From contig JAJVDF010000448.1 of the NCBI GenBank assembly GCA_022410635.1, positions 957,941-1,021,940 on the forward strand: 64,000 bases of DNA, written 5' to 3'. This document shows positions 32,177 to 43,178 of this stretch, in pieces. This DNA comes from Tretioscincus oriximinensis. Its lineage: Eukaryota > Chordata > Lepidosauria > Squamata > Gymnophthalmidae. The notes under the pieces were generated by a model. The model saw only the letters and a program-made list of their open reading frames with translations. It was not told the origin of the DNA and ran no database searches. The stretch's first letter is position 1. Each line of letters starts with the position of its first letter. The position numbers and the translations under genes were made by a program.

Positions 32177-32587
32177 TAGGCCGACCAGATGCCCCCTTTT
32201 TTTTGGGGGGGGGAACCCGGCTTTGGGGTGTCTACCCTGCCCTCCCGGGGGGAGGGGAGCCACCATTTCCCCGGTTTTTGCTGAGGAAAAAAAATAATAA
32301 AAATTTTCTCAGTTTATTTATTATTTATTTATTTATTTTTAGTACTTTTATCCCGCCCTTCACCCTAAGGTCGCAGGGCGGCTTACAACATTAAAATAGC
32401 GTAACAGTTAAAAACAGTTTAAAAATTCTCACACACTTAAACAAATTCTAACATGATTCACCAATTTCTTGGGTGGGAATTTTGGAAGGGAATGCATGTT
32501 AGTGGGTAATTTGCATATTTATGTATATGCAAATTAGCATGAATATTAATTACCCCGGTTTGGGTCTCAGAAGATCTGGTCAGTCTA
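32177..32587 (+). mobile_element. TAGGCTGACCAGATGA family, long asymmetric copy with nested insert
   Basis: Left end TAGGCCGACCAGATG and right end ATCTGGTCAGTCTA are inverted; the interior right half (GGGAATGCATGTTAGTGGGT, TTTGCATATTTATGTATATG, GTTTGGGTCTCAGAAG) matches 18603-18990. About 32318-32415 is a nested TTTATTTATT…TATCCCGCCCTTCACCC fragment of another element. Shows that the family has a non-palindromic longer form. Confidence 0.75.
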
Positions 32588-33664
32588 TTTTAACTAGAAA
32601 TTGAGGTATTGAAGCTTGGAGCTACTTTCCCCTTACAAACCAACTGAACTGCCTATCCTGCATATAGTATCTTCCTAAGATTAAACTGAATCTTAAAACT
32701 GCACTTAGTTGTCATAATAAGCATTTTGATTCCTTCTTGGTTTTGCAAAAATGGCTGAGACCCGAAAGGGCTTTTGTGGTTATACATGAACCACAGCAAT
32801 ATATGGAACCCATTTCTATCCTGCCTTTATTTCGGTCAGACTAATTTTCTGTGTCTTTATCTATTAAAGACATTACTGAAGTTCTTGCTAAAAGCAAGAT
32901 GGAATTTGGAGACGGAGACTGCCTGTGATTCACCATTAGGTTTTGATCTTAAACAAGACAAACTGGGCTTTCTGATGGTAAAATGTGCTTTGCTGCAATT
33001 TTGTAAAATAAAATGCTAACTCCAAATTACCATTTCGTGCTTCCTCCGCGACTTGCCTGCAAGATGGGAAAGTGCATGAGAATCTTATACATGTATGCGA
33101 GTCTTTCTAATTAGTATGATGTACAAGGAAGAGGATCCTTGCACAGATGGATTTCTCATTGCGAAATCCATTTCCTGAACATATGGGACCTAGGGTGGAG
33201 TCTAGGCGGGGTGTGGGTGGAGTCTTGCATGAGAATTTTGCATGTCACCTGCTACTTGTGATTTATTAGTTTAAAGGAAACCCTGGGATGAATCTTCAGA
33301 GTGCTCTTCTCAAAGCAAAATGAACTAATCAGACACTTAACAATGACAGAACGTTCACTAAAAACAGTGTCTAGGACGACCAATAGAAACACAAACAGGA
33401 CCCATGCACCTTTAAATGCTAAATAACAAAGGAAATACAAGAAGATGTTGCTCTTGCATTGCAAGCTACATTTGACAACCTTTCCTCATTTATAAGTTAC
33501 TAGTGGAATTAAGCCCACTGCCTTAGGGATACAGTGGGCTCTAGTGTTCTCCCAACACTAGAGCCCAACACTGTCAAAGCCCAAATTAAGCCTTTATAAG
33601 TCACCTATAAGGCTGCCAAATTTCTGCTAAACAGCACATGAGATTTCAAATCTGGTGTAATACA

Positions 33665-33890
33665 TAAGAACATAAGAGGAGCCCGGCTGAATCAGCCTGG
33701 GGCAAAATCCTCCCCTGTTCTCGACCCCCTGCAAATGTTATTTCAGGAATCCTGCCTGTTGCTCCATCTCGTAGGCTCCATCTCCATCCTAGTAGCTGAT
33801 TATCTTTGATGTCCATGAACATGTCTAATTCTCTCTTGAAGCTTTCCAAGCTGCTAGCTACCTCCACATCTCCTGGAAGTAAATATCTAA
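33665..33890 (-). mobile_element. CR1-type LINE 3' end (TTCTTATG type)
   Basis: Reverse-oriented: ACATAAGAACATAAGAGGAG terminus, CTGCCTGTTGCTCCATC, GAACATGTCTAATTCTCTCTTGAAGC. 5' truncated. Confidence 0.8.
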
Positions 33891-34071
33891 ACAAGTAATA
33901 AATACCTAAATGAATGTCTTCTACCACCTAGGCCTTCCAGTGAGGCCCTGTTGGCAGTGCCATTCCTTTCAATAGGTAAGGGTGGGATCATGTGGGAGGA
34001 CATTCTCAGTAACTACTTCTAGCCTATGGAGTAATTTGCCCCTGAGATGCATCAGGCGCCCTGATTGCATG

Positions 34072-34325
34072 TGTTTATTTATTTATTTATTTGTACTTGT
34101 ATCCTGTCCTATACCTGAAGGTCTCAGGGTGGACAAGCATAGGGTGGCACAAATAGCTTTTGTTGCTTTCTCCACAACAGACACACTATAGAGTAGGTGG
34201 GGTTGAGAGAGTTCAAAGAACTATGACTGGTCCAAGGTCACCCAGCTGGCTTTCACGGAGTGGGGAATCGAACCGGGAGACTACCAGATACGAGTCCAAC
34301 ACTCTAACCACTACACCAAACTGGC
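34072..34325 (-). mobile_element. tRNA-derived SINE, family B
   Basis: Minus-strand copy: head AGCCAGTTTGGTGTAGTGG with AGAGTGTTGGACTCGTATC and box B GGTTCGATTCCCC, body TCACCCAGCTGGCTTTCACG, tail (TTTA)n at 34072-34092. The box A and box B spacing is intact, so the Pol III head is well preserved. Confidence 0.8.
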
Positions 34326-34385
34326 TGTCTATTATTCAGGTGACTGTTGAAAATACATCTCTTTGCACTGAGCTTGGGCCATACA

Positions 34386-34475
34386 AGCTTTGGGGTTAGT
34401 AGCACTCGGAGACTAACAGGATGAAAGTGGGTGGCATAAGCTTTTGTAGACACGTCTACTTCTTCAGATGGCTGT
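34386..34475 (-). mobile_element. Single-arm copy of the foldback SINE-like family
   Basis: Contains ..GGTGGCATAAGCTTTTGTAG.. followed by ACACGTCTACTTCTTCAGATG, i.e. one arm only in minus orientation. It interrupts an older LINE-like tail that resumes at about 34476. Confidence 0.65.
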
Positions 34476-34563
34476 TCACTGTTTTAGCTCATCTACCTTT
34501 ATTTTATCGTGATCTGCCCGGAGACCTTTAAGTATAAGGCAGGCTAGAAATAGCAATAAAGAA

Positions 34564-35845
34564 ATAAAGGCTGGAGAAGCCAATTGTATAATCCCCATGC
34601 TGAGATATAGCTCTTGGTCTTGATCTCATAAACACATGTTATGATGTGGACACACATTTACGTTCAAATGAGTTTTTCGGTAACGTATTTGATTGGCTTG
34701 ACAAAATCAGATTATACGATCTATTATTTCACATAGCAGCACAAAAACACAACAGGGCATTCTATGAACACCATGAGAAGCCCTTTGGTTAGTATTCTTT
34801 CACAGATGTCACCAGCTTATTGTGGTAACATGGAAGCTTCAGTAGAGAGAGATGGGAGGGGGGGTCTTTTTGTTTTCTTTTTGGTCTGCTGCCAAGATTA
34901 AAGAGTTAACCAAACTGGAACTTCTTTCTGCAAGTTATTTGTCAGTATATTAATTGCATCCAGGTTTTCCAAATACTTTCACAGTGCTATAGCTCTTGTA
35001 ACTAAGTTGGCAAATATATCAAGGGTCTCCAAATTATATCACAAAAATGTATCAAATTAGCTAAGAACTATAACCAGATCTTTCCAAAGAAAAGCAGATG
35101 AAGAGAGGCATAGGGACTTCAAGAAGAGTAGAAGGAAGGAAGGTCTTAAATATTCTCTGAAAATCAGATTGTTATTTTTTTTAAATCTACTTTTAATCCC
35201 ACAGGAATGCTGATTGTAGCTAAGGAAACTTTGAAAGCCATGTGTTTGAGTTTCTTTTGGCTCATCACCCTATGGGAGTCAACAGTAATTGTCGAATACG
35301 GAGTCTATAGAGTGAAGTTGTCTCTATTCATTAGATTTGTTTCTAGTAGCTTTAGATTAATGGGAATCAGAAATCAGCCAGGAAACACTAGTGTCCATGG
35401 CTTCCTGCCTGGACTGACAACAGCTGCCCTCAGGAAAGACTTCTGACAAGATCATTTTGGAGCTCTTTCATTGTGATTTCATTCATGAGTTGCTGCTAAC
35501 TCACTTCAAAAGTGTTTTTGTTCTTAAAAACAGAATGGTCATAATGATGATGATGATAATAATGGCTCCCTCTTGTTTATTGCACTACGTTGCACAGTTA
35601 GGACCATGTTAATTACTTCATGCAACATAAACCTTGTCTTTAGCCTCTGAAGACGAAAGTCAAGCATTTGGCTATCAACGTCTAGTTCATGGATGCCAGG
35701 AGTCACCTTTTTTGGAACTTATGAACATCTTAAATCATACTGAGAAACTATCATTCACCCAGAAGTTGTTTTATACGTCATTAGACTCTAGGGTTTTCCA
35801 GCATATGATCTGCTTTGCGTGGGTTTTTTTTCTATGGCTGTTTTT
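34564..35845. other. Intergenic, no feature recognised
   Basis: AT-rich sequence with short spurious frames only. No repeat family that I recognise. Confidence 0.45.
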
Positions 35846-35849
35846 TCAG

Positions 35850-36165
35850 GCTTATAAGAACATAAGAAGAGCCATACTGGATCAGGCCACAGCCCATCTA
35901 GTCCAGCATTCTGTGTCATGCAGAGGCCCACCAGATGCACCTGGGCAGAGGAAAGCAAAATATGCTCCTGTTCATGACTCCCTGCAAATGGTATCTCAGG
36001 AGTCCTGCCTTTTGCTCAATCCNGGAGGCAACATCCAGACATCCATCCTGGTACCCACTTATAACCTTGGTGTCCATAAACCTGTCTAGTCCTGTCTTCA
36101 AGCTATCTAAGCTGTTAGCTACCACTACTTCTTCAGGAAGTAAATTCCACAGGCCGATGACACAT
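35850..36165 (-). mobile_element. CR1-type LINE 3' end (TTCTTATG type)
   Basis: Reverse orientation: ATAAGAACATAAGAAGAGCC … CAGTCCTGTCTTCAAGC-like … GGAAGTAAATTCCACAGGCC. One N at 36023. Confidence 0.85.
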
Positions 36166-36279
36166 GATACATGGTGATAACGTTGTTATGTATGCTTGCT
36201 TTTGTCTGTGGTTTTGTATTGTTCACTTTTGAGAATTTATGTTTAGGCACACATTAGACAATATTGAATAGGAAGAGGA

Positions 36280-36565
36280 AGAAGAACAACTGGGTTTTTA
36301 TACCCCACTTTTTTTTACCTGAAGGCACTCAAAGCGACTTACAAGCTATTTTTCTCCTGAAGGCTTACATTCTATCTTCCCTATCACGTTGTGATGGCTA
36401 CCAATTCATCAACTTGTAATTGCTTACTTTCAAACAGCTAGGTTGGCTGAAGCTAAGGCCAGTAGAGGGCCCTCACTCCTTTCCACAGCAGACACATGGG
36501 CTTCGAACGATCAACTTCTCTGTTCAAAGGCCTGTTCTTAACTTCTGCACCACCACGCCTCAAAT
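36280..36565 (-). mobile_element. tRNA-derived SINE, family A
   Basis: Reverse copy: GAAGAAGAACAACTGGGTTT tail, TACCCCACTTTTTTTTACC, GCGACTTACAAGC, and a tRNA-like head ending with GGGCTTCGAACGATC … CACCACCACGCCTC. Confidence 0.7.
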
Positions 36566-37049
36566 ACATACTACACTACATGGTGTAAACTGGATTTCTT
36601 TATTTAAAAGGAAAGCATAAGTTTTTTGTAGTTTGGGACATTTTATTCTATGTTTATTCATCTTTTTGATAAGTTAAAGAAATAGGCAGGGGCCCTCTAA
36701 GGCAATTTATGTGCAGTTGAGATAAGGTAAAGGCTTTGCCATCAACCACCATTAGTAGTCTTTTAGTGGGAGACAACATGTCAACAAAGTGACAGTTTGT
36801 TTTCCTTCCATGGTATCTAACCAAAATTGGATCAAATATAGGTTAAAACGTGAGTTGGTTGTCGGGCTATTACAGACCAACGAAGATGGCTCAAAGTCAA
36901 CTTGACATCTTACTGTTTCCTATAGAGAAGCTGACCAACGCGGTAGTTGATTTATCCTTCATACTAAGTAATGGAAAGATAATTTCTTCAGACTAAAACA
37001 TCTGATTAATTTAAGATTAGCTTATTTTATAGACCTAGCTAAAACTACT

Positions 37050-37325
37050 ATCAAGAGGGCCTTCTCTATGGTGGCTCCCACATTCTGCAACATCCTTCCT
37101 GTAGAGGCTCACCAGGCATCAAAAACATACCTTTTCATCCAGACTTTTGACTTTTAGCTCCCTCTGCACTCTCTCCTTTCAGGGAGGATGGGTGGGGTGG
37201 AGGGAGGGTACGGACCTTTTGAAACATTTTATTAATGTGTATTTAAAAAAAAAACTTGATCTTTTGTTACCTGCTCTGGGACCAATGGTGAAAGGTGATA
37301 TATAAATCATTTTAAATAAATTAAA
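37050..37325 (+). mobile_element. LINE-like 3' tail
   Basis: GGCCTTCTCTATGGTGGCTC … CATACCTTTTCATCCAGAC … CTGCTCTGGGACCAATGG … ATATATAAATCATTTTAAAT. The most complete copy of this tail type in the window. Confidence 0.5.
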
Positions 37326-37562
37326 CCTATAAATATTATTTACACTGTGATCTGCCCTGGGGCCGATAAATCACCAAATAAATAAAGAATGGTCTGGATT
37401 TTTGCTTCACAGAGCGCTAAATGCAACAATAGCTGACTGTTGTTGACTTTACACCCTAACCCAAACCCCTGGCATAGCACGTAAACATGAAATTAATTTA
37501 CTGGACTGCAGCAGTATAAAACCTAATTGTTGACATTGCAATATAAGTATAAACAACCATCA

Positions 37563-37680
37563 AATCATAGAATTATAGAATCATAAAGCTGGAAGGGAAT
37601 TCCTAGGGTCATCAGGTCCAACCTTCTGCTTAATGAAGGATTCACGAAACCACACCAGCACATTCATCTGTGGTAGATAT
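37563..37680 (-). mobile_element. CR1 3' end (ATAGAATCATAAAG type)
   Basis: ATCATAGAATTATAGAATCA followed by GCTGGAAGGGAATTCC and CTTAATGAAGGATTCACG. Short terminal fragment. Confidence 0.8.
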
Positions 37681-37719
37681 TTGAAGTACAACCATTTTGA
37701 ATTACAATAGGAGCTATAG

Positions 37720-37975
37720 GAAGGTCATCGGCCTTTGGAATTTACTTCTAAGAAGAGGTGGTGGTAACTAGCAGCTTGGATAGCTTTAAGACAGGATGGA
37801 TACCAAGGGTATAAATAGTTACTATGAAGGATGTCTTGATGCTGCTTCTGGGATGGAGCAACAAGCAGGATTCCTGAAATGCTATTTGCAGGCCGTCGAG
37901 AACAGTCTGAGACAGAAGGCTGGACTAGATGGGCTTTGACCAGATTCAGCAGGGATTCTCTTGTGTTTTTATGTT
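37720..37975 (+). mobile_element. CR1-type LINE 3' end (TTCTTATG type)
   Basis: GGTCATCGGCCTTTGGAATT … GGCTGGACTAGATGGGC … TTGTGTTTTTATGTTC. Directly abuts the other CR1 fragment ending near 37680. Confidence 0.8.
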
Positions 37976-38567
37976 CAATTATTATCCTGATTTTACAAAT
38001 TTTTTGTCACAACTGCAGAAAGGTGTTCATTTTTGCGTTTTGAAAATTTGGGTGAATCAGAAATGGGAAAAAACCAGCTTAATGGAATCTCTAATTGTTG
38101 CAGCCCACGCTGTAAGTGTTTTAAGTTAGAAAAATCGTAGTAAATGGAATATACAAAATAGAATCCATTATGTTCTTGAAAGTATGAAATTTGAGAGAGA
38201 GAAGACTTAGATAATGGACTTAAAATGTTTATGATATAAAAACCAAGCTTCTGCAATGCAAGATATCAGAGCAAGAACAGGGGTGTCAACTTGGAGAAGA
38301 TAACATGAAGTAACCTTTTCTGCATTTGAAAGATGGCTATATTTTATTAACAGCTTTGTTTTCTGTCTGCATAGGTGGGGTGGGGTTGTTTTTTTGTGTT
38401 GGTCATATATTTTTCTTTTGTTTCGTGTTATGTCTTTTGTCATTCCATATTAAAGATAATAGCATGAGGATATGCATATATCATACTTCTTGCAAGGATT
38501 AGAATATGGCCAATCGTGAGTCTGGCAGGATTAAAATAAGCCTGTGAGGATGCAATTGGAAAATGGT

Positions 38568-38867
38568 GATACAACATCTGGTCTTAGTGAGGCACATTAT
38601 TATAAGAGGCTGACCAGATGACCCCTTTTTGGGGGGGTTGAAAGCCCATTTTTGGGGCGCTGCCCAGTTTTTTCTGAGGAAAAAAAATTAAAAAACAAAA
38701 TTAATTTGGAAAAAAATCTTTTTTTGAAAAAAAAATTCCTCAGAAAAAACTGGGAGGCACCCCAAAACCAGGTTTTTAACACCCCCCCCAAAAAAGGGGT
38801 CATCTGGTCAGCCTCTTATAATAATGTGCCTCACTAAGACCAGATGTTGTATCATCTGGTCAGCCTA
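38568..38867. mobile_element. Foldback element with palindrome extended into flanking DNA
   Basis: Core foldback 38607-38814 (AGGCTGACCAGATGACC … GGTCATCTGGTCAGCCT). The 39 bp immediately left (38568-38606, GATACAACATCTGG…TTATAAG) recur as an exact reverse complement immediately right (38815-38853), followed by a second copy of the element's right terminus (ATCTGGTCAGCCTA, 38854-38867). This is not how the other copies end. Confidence 0.9.
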
Positions 38868-39371
38868 AAAGAAACCTGCCAAATCAGACCACAACTCACC
38901 CAATTTGACCCACACCAAGAAGTGTTTAGAAGAAACCTGTCCATCACTCCAATCTTGATGCAGTACCTAGACATTCACACTAGTAGCTTTTAATACACTT
39001 GGTGTCTGCCAATTTGTCCACTCTTACCTTAAAGCTATCCAGGCTGGTCGCTTTTACCACCTCATCATCCAAGAAACAGAAAGGAGGCTTAGGCAGAATT
39101 AGGAAAAATCGGAGTGACTAGGGCATGATTTGAGAAGATGATGGGTTTGGGAAACCACCTCTTAGGGGTTTCCCAAAATAACCGGAAATCCTCACCAAAA
39201 TTAATGAAGCAGGAAAATGCATTTATTAGAACATCTAAGAAGGACAGATGAAGAAGTGCTAACAGAAAGAAAAAGGGTGATGGTGGGGAGTACGATTGTT
39301 CCTGCAGGGAAGGATGTCTGATCAAGATGGAGACACAAACAGAAAATGTGATACAATGTGATTTATACCCA

Positions 39372-39564
39372 TAGGCTGACCAGATGATCCCTTGTTTGGG
39401 GAGTGGGTGAAAACCCGTTTTGGGGTGCCTCCCGTTTTTTGTTGAGAAAAAAAAATTCAAAAAAAAAAATCTGTTTCTGAAAATAAATTTCCTCAGCAAA
39501 AACTGGGAAGCACCCCAAAACTGGGTTTTCACCCCCCCCCAAAAGGAGTCATCTGGTCAGCCTA
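39372..39564. mobile_element. Short symmetric foldback element (TAGGCTGACCAGATGA)
   Basis: 193 bp; TAGGCTGACCAGATGATCCC on the left and GAGTCATCTGGTCAGCCTA on the right; arms meet in an A/T-rich centre bracketed by TTGTTGAG and CCTCAGCAAAAAC. No coding capacity. No 8-bp target duplication seen. Confidence 0.85.
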
Positions 39565-40748
39565 CATCATTGTCACCATTTGCCCTCTAGATTTCATTAT
39601 TTTCCAATCGTGGCATGTTCCCATCTAGTTGCAAAACTCCTTAGTAATCATAATACAACCCACATTACAGATAGAATAAACCAATCATTCAATTGACCTT
39701 TTAATTCCCAGAACCAAGATATTATTAATTTATTTTGGGGGGTATTACCTCGCCTGAAGTTGCAAACAGAATTAATAAAAAGACATAGCTGCTTTCTTTA
39801 GCAGTACATTCCATCCCCAGGCAAAAAGGCAGCTCCAACTGGCAATAGAGAAAAATATCTCTTATCTGGTCTATGTCCTATTTTATAGCCCTAAAGCTCA
39901 GGCTCGGAAAAATAATCTATTGTTCTTTATTCTTCAGTTATGCCCAAGGCCTCCAGTAGTTCTTTCACTCATTGTTATTGATAGTGACCATCACCAGCCC
40001 CACTCATGGTCGATTGGTTGTTGGAAATTCATCAGACTCCATTTTCCACAATGGGTGTAAGGGGGAAGAGGGAGAAATTGGATATGATTTGGTACTTTCA
40101 AACTATTTGAGCAAATTCACACCAGCCTGTCCTGGATTCATGCTTGAATGCTGACTCCTGGATGAATCTGGGTACATTATAAAGTATACTCTCACGTTCA
40201 TCTCTATTCTAATTCTGTTTTTAATTACAAGCAACTTTGGCTCCTTCCACAATGAGGTTTATTTGGGACATGTTATAGTCCACACTAATATGCAGATGGC
40301 GAACCTTTATTCTGACATATAGCCCAGAATAAACCTCAGTGAGGAAAAATCCTTTGATTAATAACCTTTTCCCTTTGCCTCTTTGTTTTTATAGCACAGT
40401 ATTCCCTCTTTGTTAGTCCTCCTCCCAACCAAGTCCGACTGGTTGCCTGGAGGCTCTGGAACCCAAGGATTGACAGGTATACATTTCACAGATAGGAATT
40501 TTCCTTCCAAAAGTTAATTAATCACTGTTGTATTAGTCTACTGTTATATTTTTTTGGGTCTTTTAAAGTTTTAGTTCTTTATCCAAGCTTTATATATATT
40601 GCTTATCACAACTTTTTTTAATGGTTTTAATGATAATTTTGGAACTATTTTTAACCATGTTTTATGTTTTTCTACACAGTTCTGGGATTTTTAAAATCGG
40701 TAATCATTTATTTTTTTATTAAATTAAAAAATAGTTTTAGCAGAGTAA

Positions 40749-40883
40749 TAGGCTGACCAGATGATCTCCTTTTTTGCGGGGTGAAAACCCGGTTTTGGGA
40801 TGCCTCCTGGTTTTTGCTGAGGAAAAAAAAATGAAAAAAATTTCCTCAGCAAAACCCAGGAGGCACCCCAAAACCGGGTTTGG
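40749..40883. mobile_element. Foldback element truncated at its right end
   Basis: Left end TAGGCTGACCAGATGATCTC intact; the right arm stops at CACCCCAAAACCGGGTTT and runs directly into another repeat (40884-41085), losing the right terminus. Confidence 0.8.
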
Positions 40884-41085
40884 TTATGAGGTGACAGAGG
40901 TTGGCTGCGAGATGTCGGAGATTCTCAGCAATGATTCCTAAATATCCCAGCAATAGTTTATTCTGGGATAAATGGTGTTTATTGTGGCACGACTGCTGAA
41001 AGACGCTTAACACGTGTGCCAGAACCACCCTCATCTCGCACCGATTGAGGAATAAAATAGCTGTGTGAACACACCCTTAGCTGCT
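40884..41085 (-). repeat. Unnamed dispersed repeat, copy related to 63357-63565
   Basis: Reverse-complement match to 63357-63565. Shared blocks: ACAGCTATTTTATTCCTCA, GCGAGATGAGG, TTCTGGCACA, GTTAAGC, CATTTATCCCAGAATAAA, ATTGCTGGGATA and TCTCGCAGCCAACC. Its edge with the truncated foldback element is sharp. Confidence 0.7.
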
Positions 41086-41500
41086 AAGCTGGTGTAATAT
41101 TTTCTTCCATGCCCACCCCTGGCTGTAGTTTAAAACCAGCTGCACAATAAAGCCACTTCCTCTTTTTCCTGCCTGGTACCTGGAGTCCAATTCTCTTCAT
41201 TTCCCCCCCCCCCCCTTTTTTTTAGCTATTCTGCTCAGTGCCACTAGCACATGGCCTGATCTCTAAGATTTGCTGCTGGTGAAAAGCTTGGGAATAATCT
41301 ATCATAACAAAGCCAGTACGAGCTACTTGGCCATATTTAAGACCAATGCCACAGCAAATCCGCTAGTTCATTATTCTGCGACCCCGCTCTACTTCCTGGA
41401 GCCCCAAGGGGTCCTGTAAGCCATACAGGATGACTGCACATTACCATAGCAAGGAGCTGCCATATCCATGGCGAATTATTTTCCCACTCCATTGTCTGCC
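41086..41500. other. Intergenic, no feature recognised
   Basis: Contains a C/T homopolymer tract at 41204-41223 and no supported frame or repeat. Confidence 0.45.
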
Positions 41501-41755
41501 TGAGAATTCATGTGCACGGCCTCCCAATTAATTACTCTTCCCCCTCCTATGTTTGCGCTCCAGAGTGCATGCCTTGCTTCAAATCCTGGCTGAATTTGCG
41601 CATGCGCACACCACGTCTTTCNGGGAAAGGAAAAGCCTGCTCTGACAAGGCTTGTAACTACTATCAGGAAAACTCGGGCAACAGGGCTTTTTAGCAAATA
41701 GATTGCCGAAACTTAGTGAGCACATGAAACAGATTCTTCATGATGTAACTACCAT
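41500..41755 (-). repeat. Unnamed dispersed repeat (copy 2)
   Basis: Inverted relative of 26640-26900, sharing AGCAAATAGATTG, the GGGCTTTTTAGC block, TGAGCACATGAAACAG and the GCATGCCTTGCTTCAAATCC block. Includes a GCGCATGCGCAC-like alternating tract at about 41597-41610. One N at 41622. Confidence 0.6.
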
Positions 41756-42850
41756 AGCTATAGAAAAGCCTTGTCTGGAGGGGGCCCTAAACTGATTTTG
41801 CTTATTTTTCTTTTCTAAAAATAAAATAAAATAGATAAATCAATGAAATGAATGAGAATAATGTGTTCCTCCTCCCACTCTTTTTAAACAGCTGCATAAT
41901 GACATCTCAAACAATAAAAAGGAGACATGTTTTCTTATGGGAAAATGCAATGGTCAGCGTATGTAGCCCCTTTTACATAGAAGTCCTTGATTTTAAACCG
42001 GAGCAAAACTACAGCTGAAAGATGTCTGCATAAAGATTGTTATGTTTGTCATTTATTAGGAAATTCACAAGCTAGGAAGCTAGTTGCTTCATAATGCAGA
42101 TGGTTTGTCGACGGCTGCTGGGGAGTATGCAAATTATTTATTTATAATGGCGAAAGACTGAAAAAACTATGTCAATTTTCACATCCCCAAAGGCTGGGAA
42201 CGACTTCTTTAAAAGATAAATGTGATACAAGCTGGTTATTGGGGAAACAGATGTTTTGGCTTATTTTTGTTTTTTATTTATAGAGAGTGTTTTAATTGTG
42301 TGCCATATTTTATCTTGTAAAAATTCCTCCATTTGGTTCTCCTTTTATTAACAGAATGTATCATTACTGCCTGTGGCTATATTGTTGGAACAATATTGTA
42401 GATGGAGCAAACATGCAAACTGATCACATCAGAGGCACTTTTATTACTTGGAGAAGCTGGGGAAAAGACACACTCCGGCCTCTACCATAGGTTTTAAAGT
42501 AAAAACACTGAAACGCTGGCTTGCCCCAGTTGTGCCGCAGAATTCTGGAGGAGTGCAATTTTAGCATATGCAGATAGATCTGCTGTGGAAACAAGTCAAT
42601 GAAATATAACTGTGAGACCCTCGATGGCGAATGAACACTCAGACGAGTGATTTCAAGCTCTGAAAGTGATTTATTGCAGCTCTTGAGAAACTCTGAGTTA
42701 GGTCTGCAGTGACCGCCTGCTGCCAGAGCAGCTATATTTATACAGTCTTCTAGCCAATCACTGCATTCCTATTTTCCAGCTCAAAATGCTGTTCAGAGAT
42801 TGGTCATATTTAAACATAAGAGGTTTCCCTCCAAAACTCATTGATGATGT
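41756..42850. other. Intergenic, no feature recognised
   Basis: AT-rich with no supported frame. 42610-42850 has moderate GC and no repeat that I recognise. Confidence 0.4.
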
Positions 42851-42854
42851 TTGC

Positions 42855-43005
42855 ACAAATGGCTCAGTCGGTTAAGTACCGGTCTTTCCTCAGATCAGGT
42901 TTTGAGGAACTGTGTCGGACGTGGCGAGGGGTAAGCGCCTTTTACTAGCCTGCAGCTCTAGCTATTCGAAAGCAAGAATTGCAAGAAATCACAACAGACT
43001 GGGAA
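42855..43005 (+). mobile_element. tRNA-derived SINE, family A (5' part)
   Basis: AAATGGCTCAGTCGGTTAAG, GGTTTTGAGGAACTGTGTCG, GGGGTAAGCGCC and GCAAGAATTGCAAGAAATC. The 3' half is missing. Confidence 0.7.
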
Positions 43006-43178
43006 CCAATATAGGCAAATGTGCATGCATGAATAATACCAATCATGCACATCCCGATATTTCATGCTAGTGAAGTGCCCAGATGTGCAGCAGCAGACAC
43101 TGGTAAGGGCCATTCTTACAGCATGATCATTATTCATCAAAAGATTACCATACAATCTGTTTATTTTATGGTGATATC

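Larger units (their letters stand above)
33985..34563 (+). mobile_element. LINE-like tail interrupted by two younger insertions
   Basis: An old LINE-like tail (33985-34070, 34330-34385, 34476-34563, ending AATAAAGAAATAAAGG) is split by a family B SINE (34072-34325) and by a single-arm foldback SINE-like copy (34386-34475). The segments are collinear with the intact tail at 37050-37325. Confidence 0.5.
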
